Shown: positions 1 to 10,510, numbered from the stretch's first letter. The stretch is DNA of 64,000 bases from Molanna angustata (GCA_963576475.1 OY754979.1:31856278-31920277), one strand, 5' to 3'. The notes: generated by a model not told the origin, from the letters alone. Numbers and translations are program-made.

Positions 1-490
1 AAGGAATCAGTGCGTCAAGTTAAGATCCCTTTCGGGTGATTTATTGCTAGCCTCCTGGACTGGAAAATCCCATCGCGCAAGAAGAATTACTCGCTGGCTT
101 CATTAGGATATGAGAACTTAATATCCTCACGAAGCAGATACGTATTTATTGGCAAGTCCATGTGTGCCATAAACACTGGGCGCTAATTCGATTGGAACGT
201 TATGTCCAGAGAATGAGTTTGATACACTTCTTGAAATGTGTATTGTATTTGAAGAGAATAGTATAGTTTTGGCAAGTGTATTTTTTAAGTGTATCTATGG
301 TAAAATTTGTAATTTATTTTTATTTTTATCTATATTAAATACATTTGGTAACAACTAACCAAATAAGAAATAAAATTTCATACGTAAGCACGATGTTCGG
401 TGTCAATTTCCTTTTTTAAATTGGTCCTTCGAGCCGGATCATATGGACAGGACTTATTTTCTCTTCAGTACTATGAATGCAATTGTATTC
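1..490. other. AT-rich sequence, no gene seen
   Basis: No recognisable coding segment, RNA gene or repeat boundary was found here. The short ORF that begins near 400 has no protein-like character upstream of the RTE fragment that follows. Confidence 0.4.
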
Positions 491-492
491 AT

Positions 493-605
493 TTTCATAC
501 CATCACGTCATGTCCCTCATTGGGTCGGCAGAGAGAACCGAACAACACATTCTTCTATCTTGTCAAGTATCCATCGCCTCATCAACATTCGTGGGACGTC
601 TCGTT
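493..605 (-). pseudogene. RTE-type LINE reverse transcriptase, C-terminal fragment
   Basis: Read on the minus strand this gives a peptide resembling DEAMDT, QDRRMCCSVLSADPMRDMT. That matches the last part of the better preserved copy at 14716-15003 (DEAMNVCQDRKKW...SVLSAYHARDMA). This is the extreme C-terminal tail of an RTE-clade non-LTR retrotransposon ORF, downstream of the catalytic domain. Only about 35 codons survive, with a stop inside. It is a dead fragment. The RTE clade assignment is from motif recognition. Confidence 0.6.
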
Positions 606-1575
606 AATTGTAATGCAATTTTTTCACATCAATTTCTCAACAGGCATCATAAAGGGAGTGCAGACTGTGAGTTTTGTGACGATGTTTTTGTGTTTTTGGC
701 GTATTATGAAATTTGTGTTTTCTGTAAAATTCAAACAAATTCAAACGACTTCACTTATATAGAGAGCATTGACAATGTTTTCATCTGAAGAAACAGTCAA
801 AATGATCTGTTTAGAAATGTAGTAGAAATATACTTCACAAAATTGCATTTTGGGATTTTCAACCTTTCAAGAAGAAAAATTGTACAGTTTCTATGTTCCG
901 GAGAGTTTAGTGTTGGCCACAACTTATTTGGTCTGAATACCTCACGAAAATGGTTAGTAGGAACTCATTCCGTTAAGTGGATACAGAAGAAACAAAATTC
1001 TATTGACACATATTTCATTCCACGTTAATTACGAATATAAAAAGTATGTTTAGTAATATTTTCTCTTGTATTTCCAATAATAAATTATGAGCTCCAGTCA
1101 TGTCCAATATATTGCCGAGCAATAATAACTTGTTCTTGTTACAAGTCCGGACTGACAATTATCTGCTCAAGATTTTGATATGAATTAGTTACGAACTTAC
1201 TGAAAAAGTTTTGATCTACAAAACTGGAACAAATTAAACTCACATAGGTAGGTACATAACTTACGAGTAAAATATATTTAGTATAGCCGCAAACTCCCGC
1301 AACACTATTACGAAGTTAGCCGAATAGAATTATTTAGAAGTTTGAAACTACTTTCAGTTTTTGAAAAAAACACCACAGTTATTATCATTCGTGAGTTATT
1401 TCGGTGAATGTTTTGTATGAAATTTTACTTTATTTTGGGTTTTCAATTAATTCATATATATTTTTACAACGCTAATATTATTTTTTTACATATTTTTATT
1501 GAAAATGCTCTCATTAAGCATAAAAAGAAACGATAAATTATGTATGTAGATATATTACAAGTATATAATAATATA
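606..1575. other. AT-rich spacer with one copy of a dispersed motif
   Basis: Mostly featureless. Around 898-935 it holds GAGAGTTTAGTGTTGGCCAC followed by AACTTATTTGG. This is one of about ten dispersed copies of a motif in this window (see 51440-52180). No gene is supported. Confidence 0.45.
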
Positions 1576-1580
1576 TACAT

Positions 1581-1726
1581 GGTATTTGTTCTATTTAAAT
1601 TTAATTGATTATTGACGAGTTTCGTGCAAGGCACATCGTCAGAATAAAAAAACATTGTCATTATTCTGATCATGTGGCTTGCACAAAACGCGTCAATGAT
1701 CAATTAAATTTAAATAGAATAAATAC
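1581..1726. repeat. Long imperfect palindrome with two hammerhead-like cores
   Basis: The left arm (1581-1647) is the inverse of the right arm (1661-1726) with about 13 nt between them. Each arm holds the same ordered motif. On the minus strand the left arm shows CTGACGA (1636-1642), a small stem GTGC/GCAC, GAAAC (1619-1623) and then TCGTC followed by AATAA. TTATT precedes the CTGACGA, so a 5-bp stem I is possible. This order fits a type-I hammerhead core with a very short stem III and a GUC cleavage triplet, apart from one extra base before stem II. The right arm carries CTGATCA and AAAAC and so is more decayed. Hammerheads of this minimal kind are known from Penelope-like elements. Assignment here is inference. 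Confidence 0.5.
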
Positions 1727-1837
1727 TAAGTATTTTTCATTTTATATTTGTAATAGGTAGATATATATACATATATACAAAGGAGTTAAGTATATAAAGA
1801 ATTATCGATCGACAAACTAAACTTAGATACATAAATT

Positions 1838-2070
1838 ATGTCTTCGTTCGTTCATATCATCACAGCAAATCCCACAATGTGTGATGATCAGCGACGGTCG
1901 TGCGGGTGTGTATCACCTTATAAAAGGAAGCACGACACGCGCGTGTATCCCTATACGTCTGCATCATACCTATCACCTAAAAAGCGACATTCAGAATGGA
2001 ATTTTCCTATTTTGATGACCCGGCTCATACAGGTTACCCAAAAACGATGATTATAGAAACGAGTGAGTTG
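1838..2070 (+). repeat. Dispersed repeat family N, copy 1
   Basis: Contains the ordered blocks CATCACAG, CCCACAATGTGTGATGA, CAGCGACGG, CCTTATAAAAGGAA and CCTAAAAAGCGACATTCAGA. The same order appears at 4895-5130 and, on the minus strand, at 9370-9545. A copy of the AACGAGTG...TTGTGGCC motif ends the segment at about 2055. It looks like an interspersed element of unknown class. No coding capacity is evident. Confidence 0.5.
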
Positions 2071-2279
2071 TAGCCAACGCTTTACTCCTTACTACCAAGT
2101 CACGTCTTCACAAAGTAGGTATTCAGATTTTGTATGTAAAATTTTCATCATTTTCATGAAATAAATTTGTTACATTATTTATAATATATATCCATAAAAA
2201 TCTAATGGAATTTAAGCGAGTATCTTATATACATATTCGCATAATGTGGAAAGAATTGAATAAGTACTTTAGTATATAA

Positions 2280-2490
2280 TCGATAAAGTAGAATAAAAAC
2301 GCCGTATATAGTACCTACATATCACACAGCACACACAGATACATTCTGATTAAACTTTCAGAATACAAACTCAGAATGACAGAAGTTGATAATCTGCAAT
2401 AAAAGAATAACATTTAAAAATGCGAATTCATAATTCTTCACTATATCCTCTTGGGGTAGTGAGGTGTAAGAAGTGGATGCATAGCATTGA
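2280..2490 (+). repeat. Dispersed repeat family O, copy 1
   Basis: Blocks AAACTTTCAGAATACAA, TTGATAATCTGCAAT and TTGGGGTAGTGAGG are shared, in order, with 20950-21240, 47745-47935 and the copy split by an hAT-type insertion at 37572-38450. No ORF was recognised. The family is useful because its intact copies show the empty target site of the hAT-type MITE. Confidence 0.55.
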
Positions 2491-3309
2491 TAGGTTCAAA
2501 CAAAGACCGAAAAAACATTTCACAATCTAAACTGGTGTTGATATGACCAAAATTATTTCGAATTTCCCGTTTTTCTATTGTTTTTTTTATGAATATTTGT
2601 TTTTTTTTCACAGTTCTATAACTATGTTTTAACTGTACCTATCATCTATATATTCTGAAATGATCAAGCTCAAGCTTTTAATCTTTTTGATGAGGTAATG
2701 CAATAATTTTACCATAGTATATCATTAGGTATCTATTTTTATATATTTATTTGTGATATTGTTAAAAAATAAGATGTTTAATAAATAAATATCACAGCAA
2801 ATTTATTTAATTATAAGCTTATAAATACACCAATCTATTTACATTTTCTCTCGTGATTCCACGAAGAAAATTTCTAAATGTCAGTAATGGCATAAACCGG
2901 GTGAAAACGGGCTTTTTAACTAGTTGTATAAAATATATTTATCTAGAAAATAAATATCCTTCAGTAATTGGTATCATCGATAGCTTCGTGTAAATAATAT
3001 AAAAACACATCGTATTCAATCTTTGTTCCCATTTTTTTTATTTACCGACTAATATTTTGTCGAAAAAATATTATTTATATAGAAAACAATATTTTTTTAT
3101 TGAAATCATGGAATATTTACCTACCTTGATAAATATTATATAACAGACAGTACCTACCAAGATACAAAATAATCATAAGAAGTTACCTAGTGCCTACTGA
3201 ACTAAACAAACGTGATAATAAAAACTTGTAAATAAGTACCAAACTTCTGATAAACAATCCCAAAATAATACCCATTAGTAGGTACCTACTGATAGACACA
3301 ACCAAGGTA
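2491..3309. other. AT-rich sequence, nothing recognised
   Basis: Very AT-rich with homopolymer runs. No repeat partner within the window and no coding signal was seen. Confidence 0.4.
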
Positions 3310-3496
3310 TAAATGTCATTCGTAGGTACTGATGTCAATAATCGTGATAAAAATGTCCATAAGTAGGTATTGGTATAAATAATCGTGATACAAATGTCCA
3401 TAAGTAGGTATTGGTATAAACAATCGTGATAAAAATGTCCATAAGAAGGTATTGGTATAAACAATCGTGATACAAATGTCCATAAGTAGGTATTGT
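3310..3496. repeat. 41-bp minisatellite, short array (about 4 units)
   Basis: The unit contains AAGTAGGTATTGGTATAAAC, then AATCGTGATA(C/A)AAATGTCCAT, with a 41-bp period. It is the same unit as the larger array at 3939-4363, separated from it by about 440 bp of unrelated sequence. The last unit breaks off at TAGGTATTG/TTGGAGC. Because 41 is not a multiple of three, all three minus frames stay open across the array. The resulting ORFs are by-products. Confidence 0.85.
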
Positions 3497-3938
3497 TGGA
3501 GCAAATGGACTGTATGGAGGGTAAAAATCGGGAATTGAAGATAAACAATATTTCGAAGGGAGCATAGAACAATGTAGGTAAATTTGTACTTACCGCCAGC
3601 CACGACGAACCAATATGAAGATGAATTAAATGTTAGAATGTTTTTTGCAGCACAGGAACACAATCACGAAAACTATACGAAGAAAACTTTAACTTTACGA
3701 AGAACACTAGGTATATAGAAAAATACTTGAAACGCAGGTAAACTAATGAAAAATACGTATATGAAGGGCACTGTGTCGTCGCTTGAAGTAAACTCGCTAT
3801 ACTGTCTGTAGATCTATATTATGTAGTTGTAGGTAGTCCTTTTCTTGTAACATTTCTTCTCGCGGCTAGGCGGGTTGGCAAACATTGTCTATGATAGGGA
3901 TACGGATAAGGAGAGAATTCAAAAGGATATCCCTAACA
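3497..3938. other. Non-repetitive sequence between two minisatellite arrays
   Basis: This 440-bp block separates two arrays of the same 41-bp unit. It could be an insertion into one ancestral array, but I see no terminal inverted repeats or target duplication. No coding signal was recognised. Confidence 0.4.
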
Positions 3939-4363
3939 GGTATTGGTATAAACAATCGTGATACAAATGTCCATAAGTAGGTATTGGTATAAACAATCGT
4001 GATAAAAATGTCCATAAGTAGGTATTGGTATAAACAATCGTGATACAAATGTCCATAAGTAGGTATTGGTATAAACAATCGTGATAAAAATGTCCATAAG
4101 TAGGTATTGGTATAAACAATCGTGATACAAATGTCCATAAGTAGGTATTGGTATAAACAATCGTGATAAAAATGTCCATAAGTAGGTATTGGTATAAACA
4201 ATCGTGATACAAATGTCCATAAGTAGGTATTGGTATAAACAATCGTGATACAAATGTCCATAAGTAGGTATTGGTATAAACAATCGTGATACAAATGTCC
4301 ATAAGTAGGTACCTACTGATATAAACAATCATGAAACAAATTTCCATAAGTAGGTACTGATAT
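3939..4363. repeat. 41-bp minisatellite, main array (about 10 units)
   Basis: Ten tandem 41-bp units. Alternate units carry GTGATACAAATG and GTGATAAAAATG, giving an 82-bp higher-order dimer over most of the array; the last three units are all of the first type. The 3' units decay (GATATAAACAATCATGAAAC). The near identity within the dimer pattern implies recent expansion. Three overlapping open frames on the minus strand are explained by the repeat and are not genes. Confidence 0.9.
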
Positions 4364-4369
4364 ACCTAC

Positions 4370-4806
4370 ACAAACGTTAAAACTCTCAATGCTTGTGTAC
4401 CAATATAAATAAACGTTAAAACTCTCAATGCTTGTGTACCAATATAAATAAACGTTAAAACTCTCAATGCTTGTGTACTAATATAAACAAACGTTAAAAC
4501 TCTCAATGCTTGTGTACTAATATAAATAAACGTTAAAACTCTCAATGCTTGTGTACCAATATAAATAAACGTTAAAACTCTCAATGCTTGTGTACCAATA
4601 TAAATAAACGTTAAAACTCTCAATGCTTGTGTACCAATATAAATAAACGTTAAAACTCTCAATGCTTGTGTACTAATATAAATAAACGTTAAAACTCTCA
4701 ATGCTTGTGTACCAATATAAATAAACGTTAAAACTCTCAATGCTTGTGTACCAATATAAATAAACGTTAAAACTCTCAATGCTTGTGTACTAATATAAAC
4801 AAACGT
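4370..4806. repeat. 39-bp minisatellite (about 11 units)
   Basis: The unit AAACGTTAAAACTCTCAATG + CTTGTGTACCAATATAAAT repeats at 39 bp directly after the 41-bp array. Since 39 is 13 codons, the minus strand is open with a 13-residue period (RVLTFIYIGTQAL). Variation is confined to a few positions (ACC/ACT, AAAT/AAAC). The ORF is a by-product of the period. Confidence 0.9.
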
Positions 4807-5410
4807 TAAAAATAATCGTTATTAGGTATCTACCGATATGAAAAACCTTCATAATAAGGGTAATTCAATACTGATATATGATAAAAAGTAAGTAAATATT
4901 AAATATCATCACGGTATATCCCAAAATGTAGGGTAACCAACGACAGGTGTGCATTGCCTCTAAAAAAGAAAGCAAAAAACATGCGAGTATCTCCACACAC
5001 CACTTTCATCTAAAAAAACAACATTCCGAATGGGCGGTGAGCCTCATTGCTGAACTATGTGAGATGTTATTTTGTCTGTTGTAATTTCGATTATCATTTA
5101 CGGTCCATCCGAAAACAATTATAATAGAAAATAGTGGAAGCACTATTCTAATCCGGTAATCACTACAATTAACGTTAAAAATAAGCGTAAATTGGGTATT
5201 GATATAAACAACTAAACGTTGAAAATAACTATAATTAGGTATAGTTTTAAATAAACCTTAAAAATTACAGTAAATAGGTATTGATATAAATAAACATTTA
5301 ACTAAACAGTAGTTAGTTATTAATATAAATCAACGTTAAAAATAACAGTAAATCAGTAACGTTAAAAATAACAGTAACTAGGTAGGTACTGATATACAAA
5401 CGAAATAAAA
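4807..5410. repeat. Repeat family N copy 2, then decayed minisatellite units
   Basis: 4895-5130 matches family N (CAACGACAGGTG, ACAACATTCCGAATGGGCGG). From 5165 to 5400 the motif AACGTTAAAAATAAC + AGTA...TAGGTATTGATATAAA recurs irregularly. It joins features of both the 41-bp and the 39-bp units. It looks like the decayed ancestor or edge of the two minisatellites. Confidence 0.5.
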
Positions 5411-6095
5411 GTACCCGATTATTATATGTAGGTACCAAGATAAATAAACACTTTAATACACGTATTAAGTTAGGCACTTATAAAAACCAATGTTTAATTT
5501 TACTAATTAAATGATAGAAAGAAATAATGGTACTTGAAATAGATCCTTAAAACAGCCCTGTTCGTCAAGTTCCCATTGTAATCCTATCAATTTATACAAA
5601 TGTATGTAATGTAACGCCTAGTGACTTACATACATTGAAGGTGTATCATTCGTCTTGAGGGCACAATGTGTAGATATGTATTAGCTACTAGCATTTGCAT
5701 ATTGTGAAACCGTATAAGACCTAGGTATACATCAAAACAATCATTTATAATCATTAATTTATTTCACACTGAGCAAGATATGTTAAATTCTCACATAAAT
5801 ATTTCCAAACATTCATCTAAGAATCTCTCTATTCCCAAACCAACGTACATCCACACAATTCCTCCCTTTTGATAGCTCCTCATCCTCTCCTTTTCCTTTC
5901 ATTGTGTTGTTTTTGTGCATCCCCATTTTTCCTATCTGCATAGTAAGAGGACAGGACCATCACAAAAAAAAACATGAAGGCTAGACTCATTAGGGCTCTG
6001 ATATTCTCGATGTTCCTGTATGGTAAATAATATTAATAAATATGTTTACTTCACTCCTTACAACCCATCCTATAACCATGCACATCCTTCTTATA
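5411..6095. other. AT-rich sequence; weak LINE 3'-UTR-like part
   Basis: The pyrimidine-rich stretch at about 5855-5945 (CCTCCCTTTTGATAGCTCCT) resembles the 3' UTRs of the LINE tails elsewhere in the window. No ORF or boundary is supported. Confidence 0.25.
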
Positions 6096-6276
6096 CTTAT
6101 TACAATATATGAAATGCTTTTTTTTTTTTTTTATTCAATTTTTTGTAACTGTCATTTTTCTGTACTTTCTGGGATTGGTATGTAATTGGTCTCATTTCTG
6201 TAAATCGTTTGTGTATTGTAAGTGTTAACATGACTGTTTACTAATCCAAATAAATAAATTATTAAATTAAAATTAA
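6096..6276 (+). mobile_element. LINE 3'-UTR tail inserted in an RTE fragment
   Basis: A 3'-UTR-like stretch ends with CCAAATAAATAAATTATTAA and AAATTAAAATTAAATGG. The RTE coding remnant begins immediately afterwards. The A-rich repeated end is typical of non-LTR retrotransposon insertions. No coding part is present, so the clade is unknown. Confidence 0.4.
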
Positions 6277-6685
6277 ATGGTGTGGAAACATGGACACTTA
6301 GGGAGTCAGAGCGAAAGAGGATCGATGCTTTCGAAATGTGGTGCTGGAGGCGTATGTTGCACATCCTATGGACAGCCAGAAGAATGAATGTGTCAATTCT
6401 AGACGAGCTGAAGATCGAGGATCGTCTGTCAACGATATGTTACAGACGTATCCTTCAATTCTTTGGACACCTTGCCAGAAGGGAACCAGACTGCCTCGAG
6501 AAGCTTGTTGTGATGGGCAGCGTGGAAGGACGGAGATCTCGTGGTCGCTCAACGACCAGATGGAGCGATGTACAATGGGGTCTTCGGTGACTGGTGCTCT
6601 GCGTTCAGCCTATAACAGATTGGCATGGAGGCGGGCCATATGTGTAGCGACTGACTGTAGCCGCTATCCTCAGTCATGACGAAAA
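6277..6685 (+). pseudogene. RTE-clade LINE, C-terminal RT fragment
   Basis: The frame starting METWTLRESERKRIDAFEMW gives CWRRMLHILWTARRMNVSIL, then LQFFGHLARRE and GRRSRGRSTTRWSD. These are hallmark blocks of the thumb-like tail of RTE ORFs. After a frameshift the end reads through a plus-strand frame that finishes near PQS at 6679. A related copy lies on the minus strand at 29955-30335 (CWRRMLRIPWTAHRTNISIL, ending DHDPQ). Truncated at the 5' side and frame-shifted, hence inactive. Confidence 0.8.
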
Positions 6686-7356
6686 GGACGAATATATAGT
6701 AAAATAAACATACCTTAGTAGAATTGAAACATATACAGAGATCATTTGTCTAGGTATATTTTATAACTCTCCAAAACACCTATATAGTACGTATATTGAC
6801 GAATTCCGTTGTTATATACAAACCTTTATTGGTCCTCTTACCTGCTTTTAACTGCCGCCTGTAAGGACTTAAACCTGACCCCTCTTTAGATCACGTGGGT
6901 CATTAGTTTAAGGGCTTTTGATATAGCCAGCCACGCTTTGAGTCCCGAATTCTTCATAGCGTCTTAAAACTGTAATGGATTCCGGGCATTACTGCTCACT
7001 GCCTTTTCAATTTTTGCTTCTTCGAGGTCAGCATAACATAAATTTAAAAAAAACTTTCACTGATAAATCTAGTGAAGGAAATTTAATTTAATATGTTGTT
7101 ATATGTGTCAAGAATGCGCTAATGTATTAGCAATTAGGTTAATAAAATAAGTTTTGGCTGGCATCCTTGGTTGAAGGTAAGTAAAAAATAGTATCTTAAC
7201 CAATTTATTTTCTATTTTAGGGATAAAAATAATATTGGTTACTACCTTTATTTCTAAGAAATTGTCGTTTTCAATATTAATTTATTAAATAGCGATTAAG
7301 AAAAACATTAAAACAATCATATCATGTACAATATTTCAGGGTAATTAATTTCAAAT
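6686..7356. other. AT-rich sequence, nothing recognised
   Basis: No repeat partner and no coding signal found. The segment leads up to the target duplication of the retroposon at 7369. Confidence 0.4.
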
Positions 7357-7546
7357 AAAACAATTATATAATGGGTATTTTAAATCAAACAAATGATTTG
7401 GTCTACATATATATTTTTTCCTGAGTCCAGGACTACCGTTTCAGCTTATTAGGCCCTTATCAACTGGGGCCCTTATCAAATGGAATTCTACATATTCAAC
7501 ACCGTCAGCATTGACAAAATTAAAAAAAAAAAAAAAAACAATTATA
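7357..7546 (+). mobile_element. 215-bp-type retroposon RP1, internally deleted copy
   Basis: The element (7369-7534) starts TAATGGGTATTTTAAAT and ends in ATTGACAAAATT plus a poly(A) run. Candidate target duplication AAAACAATTATA is at 7357-7368 and 7535-7546. It aligns end to end with the copy at 32526-32740 but lacks about 78 bp in the middle, between CCCTTATCAA and GGAATTCTACATATTC. Both copies share the same 5' end, which favours a short non-autonomous retroposon over random LINE truncation. No RNA polymerase III boxes were identified. Confidence 0.65.
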
Positions 7547-7559
7547 AATTATATTAATT

Positions 7560-7721
7560 AATTAAATAGGCGAAGGAGAAGCTTCTAGCTTAATGGTTTT
7601 TAAGAAGCTTCTGAAGTCACACTTCTTATCCTCATACCTATAATTCCTTTATCCTTCATCCCTTCCCAACCCATCCTTTTCCAATTGTTGGACATTATCA
7701 TTATTATTTTAATTTACGTTT
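7560..7721 (+). mobile_element. LINE C-terminal scrap and 3' UTR
   Basis: Translates in part to MVFKKLLKSHFLSSYL, like the FKK.LK..L ending of Jockey/CR1-group ORFs. A pyrimidine-rich UTR (CATCCCTTCCCAACCCATCC) follows. The Helitron-like element starts at 7722. Confidence 0.35.
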
Positions 7722-8584
7722 TCTAACTGTCGATTCGTTCAAGAGAATGGAATTCTCTTGAAGGAAGAGGCAGTTTAAATCCTAGATACGCAAGAATTGT
7801 ATGCAGGGTCTACTTTTTTCACGGCATTTCCAACTTTGAAGTCAAAAAACACCAACTTAGAGGATTCGCAGCATATATGTTCCATACACGGATTTACTAA
7901 GAATTCGAAGTAGAATATTTCATGTGTCTGTGTGTGTATATGTCTGTCTGTGTGTTTGTCCCCCCCCCCCTTATAACTTTTGATCCGCTCAATTTACAGA
8001 GCCCAAAATTTCAAAATATATAAATAGTTATGGGCCTACAAAAGGCCTACAAAACTTTTATACTCAAAATTTTGAATTTTCGTTTCAGTCAGGGTTTATC
8101 AACTTTTGGTTTATTTTTCCATATATTTCAGAAACCATAAAAGCTAGAACGCTGAATATTGGTATAAACATAGACAAATACAAAATCTAAAATAATTTTT
8201 TACAAAAAATTTCAGGGTTTTTCAAACATTTTTACTAAGAAAAATATTTTTTTATGATAAATTTATGAGTATAACTGCCTATATTTCCATTTTTTTTTAA
8301 ATATTGAAAATAGCCGAAACACCCCAACTAGATGATTTAATTTTCTATAAAAAATATCAATATTGTAGAAGTACCTACATCTCAATTTTTTTAACAATTG
8401 TATGGCAGTCGCCTATACACAATATCTAAGAAGAATTAATAGTTTGATACTTAATCTTCGAACATACATACCATCATGAAATTTTCAATAATTTGGATTT
8501 ATGGGTTTATAGTTTAGTACTTATTCTTCAACTATACATACCATCACTATCGACAGTTGGATCTCATGTGTTACATGCAACTAG
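7722..8584 (+). mobile_element. Helitron-like (Helentron/HINE-type) element, copy 1
   Basis: Begins TCTAACTGTCGAT and, just inside, has the palindrome TTCAAGAGAATGGAATTCTC. It ends with ATCGACAGTTGGA (inverse of the start), a small hairpin CATGTGTTACATG, and CAACTAG. It is flanked by T on both sides (7721 and 8585). Subterminal inverted repeats, a 3' hairpin and a CTAG end inserted between T and T fit Helentron-type rolling-circle transposons. No Rep/helicase ORF is present, so it would be non-autonomous. Copy 2 (50263-51274, minus) and copy 3 (54569-59629, broken) share the interior. This copy has lost about 75 bp between two ACATACATACC repeats. Confidence 0.65.
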
Positions 8585-8812
8585 TTTTATGTTAAATTTT
8601 GCATTTTTGTATTATGTTTTTTTCTATCTCATTGTCATGTATAGGTACCTACCTATTAGTTTTTTTTATATACTTATGTATTTTTGTACTTTTGTATTTA
8701 CTTGTACTATTGTATTTACTAGTGTGGTTGACTGGTTGAAATTTCCTACGGGCAATAATTCCGCCACATTATGTGATTTTTTTTTTGCATAGTAAAAGTA
8801 TTTTATTATTAT
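8585..8812. other. AT-rich sequence, nothing recognised
   Basis: The open frame running across 8493-8792 is low-complexity and hydrophobic (poly-T driven). I do not regard it as coding. Confidence 0.4.
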
Positions 8813-8995
8813 AAGGTAGAGCGGTTAGCACGCTGTGCTAGTAATCCAGTGGTCGCGAGTTCAAATCCTGCCTCGACCGATTTCGTTCACAAGCATTTAT
8901 GCTTAATGCAAGCATTTATGCTTAATTTAGGAAATGTAGGAAGATGTATATGTACTTATTTAACAAGGACATATTCATTTTTATTAAATAAAAAG
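8813..8995 (+). mobile_element. tRNA-derived SINE family 1, copy a
   Basis: The head shows AGAGCGGTTAGCACGCTG (A box), CTAGTAATCCAGTGG (anticodon arm) and GCGAGTTCAAATCCTGC (B box), closing with TCGACCGA. The body has CACAAGCATTTATGCTTA, here duplicated, and ATGTAGGAAGATGTATA. The tail is AACAAGGACATATTCATTTT and A-rich. The first bases of the acceptor stem are missing. Other copies lie at 10843, 23715 (minus), 39072, 60789 and 62430. Confidence 0.85.
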
Positions 8996-9369
8996 GATGG
9001 AAGGGTGATTTTTTATTAAAAACAATATATATTTTTTGATACCAAAATATAAACGGACTAATTTGATATTGAAGGAATAATAACGTTAAAGAAAAATAAG
9101 ATATATAATATTTCTTAATTATAAACATTTGGTAATAAAAATAAAAGTGGCTATGTAAATTTTTGTTTTAGCTCTGTAATCTTCGAAACAGACCTAATTT
9201 TCGACGGGTACGTGTGTGACACAAAGGTAAAAAAATAAATCGTTTTATTTAATGAATTATTAATTTATCACCGGCATAGAATTGTGCTTCGACTCTATAC
9301 TAGTATCATTATCTTCGGAAAAGAGCTGGGTTATCGAAAATACAACAGTCAAAATAACACCTGACATAG
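8996..9369. other. AT-rich sequence, nothing recognised
   Basis: No coding signal or repeat partner found. Confidence 0.35.
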
Positions 9370-9545
9370 GTACTCACAAATGAGGTTCAACACCCATTCT
9401 AGATTTTTCCTTTTTAGGTAAGACGAGACTGCTGTGTGGGTACACACGCATGTGTAGTGCATTCTTTATACCGTTATGGACACCCGTTCTCCTGTCGCTG
9501 GTTACCCCACACTGTGGAATATACTGTGATGGTATGCAGATTATT
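9370..9545 (-). repeat. Dispersed repeat family N, copy 3 (inverted)
   Basis: On the minus strand it reads CATCACAGTATATTCCACAG, TAACCAGCGACAGG, GTGTGTACCCACACAGC and CCTAAAAAGGAAAAATC. These follow the block order of copies 1 and 2. Confidence 0.5.
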
Positions 9546-10245
9546 TATTTCTTAAAATAGGGTATACAGTAAATATTTTTGTTGAGATTGAAGATTTTTT
9601 TTGGATTCCGTAATATTTAATATTGAGCCGATAAAGGGGACGAGATTAACCTCAAAAGCCTCCGCATCATTAATCAGCCACATCACGGTCCGGGGGATTC
9701 CCGGATTTGGGGAAACAAAAAAGGGACTGACCATAGAAGATGGGGACAGAAGAAAAAAGTCTAATTGAGGCCTTAGGTCATAGAAAAAGTAGAGAGACAA
9801 AACCAGATTTTCCCTTATCTGCCAACACAGATCCGAACGAGGAGTTCAATTAGTTAATTGATTAGTTTTGTCTTGAGACAAAAAGGGGCTATCCGTAAAC
9901 TTTTTGTCGGTGTATTCATCCCTTAGCATTTCGTTATCAATAATAATAATTTATAACGTCTTAAAAAAATAATTCCTTATTTGGATTAATGATTAACAAT
10001 AGGGGTTCTCCGGTACTAGCGAAATTTAATTCGACTTATCGCAGGTTGTTACATAACAATTGTTAACAGTAAATTGTTATTTACTTCATGTAAAATAATG
10101 TATACAATGGCGGGTTAATTACCATAAAGCAATTTCTTTCAACCAAACAAACCAATGTGATGCCATTAATAGTGTAGATAGTGTTAGTATTTAATCACGT
10201 CGGGCCAGACTTGCCCCCCTTTTATAAACTTAGTTATTAATTGAT
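9546..10245. other. AT-rich sequence; doubtful minus-strand ORF
   Basis: A minus-strand frame (9552-9800) reads PFFVSPNPGIPRTVMWLIND and AEAFEVNLVPFIG. It has moderate composition, but no homology was recognised and it has no neighbour of the same kind. I cannot support a function or a gene call. Confidence 0.2.
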
Positions 10246-10249
10246 AAAT

Positions 10250-10510
10250 AAAGTTTATAAAAAACTAGCGGACCCGATAGACGTTGTCCTGCCCGAACCA
10301 TTTGTGAAACAAAAAAATATATGTATCATATGCATATTTGAATCATATGGATGTTTTTATTTGCTGAGCAAACTTACATTTTCTTGTTCGATGCCGCTAA
10401 ACACTTTGAGGTTAGATTTCATCAAACACGAAAAATTTCATCAAAATCGGTTCAGTCGTTTAGGAAGAGTTCAGTGACATACACACGTACAGAAGAAATA
10501 TATAAAGATA
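10250..10510 (+). mobile_element. Widespread arthropod dispersed repeat
   Basis: Contains ACTAGCGGACCCGATAGACG + TTGTCCTGCC near the start and AAATTTCATCAAAATCGGTT + CAGTCGTTTAGGA, ACATACACACGTAC near the end. This start and end pattern recurs in many insect genomes as a non-coding interspersed repeat. A related end is at 53575-53640 (AAAGTTTCATTGTAATCGGA). Its mobilising machinery is not evident here. Confidence 0.55.

Noticed and set aside
3335..4347. Four overlapping minus-strand ORFs of 76-142 codons (YLLMDICITIVYTNT...)
   Set aside because: They arise because the 41-bp unit has no stop in any minus frame; the peptide simply repeats with the DNA.
4366..4779. 137-codon ORF with a 13-residue repeat
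   Set aside because: Explained by the 39-bp (13-codon) minisatellite; no coding signal beyond the period.
3939..4806. Resemblance to a CRISPR array
   Set aside because: Repeats are directly contiguous with no spacers, units exceed repeat length norms, and the genome is eukaryotic.
9552..9800. Minus ORF with PNPGIPRTVMWLINDAEAFE
   Set aside because: Reads like protein for 40 residues but has no family, start context or neighbour to support it.
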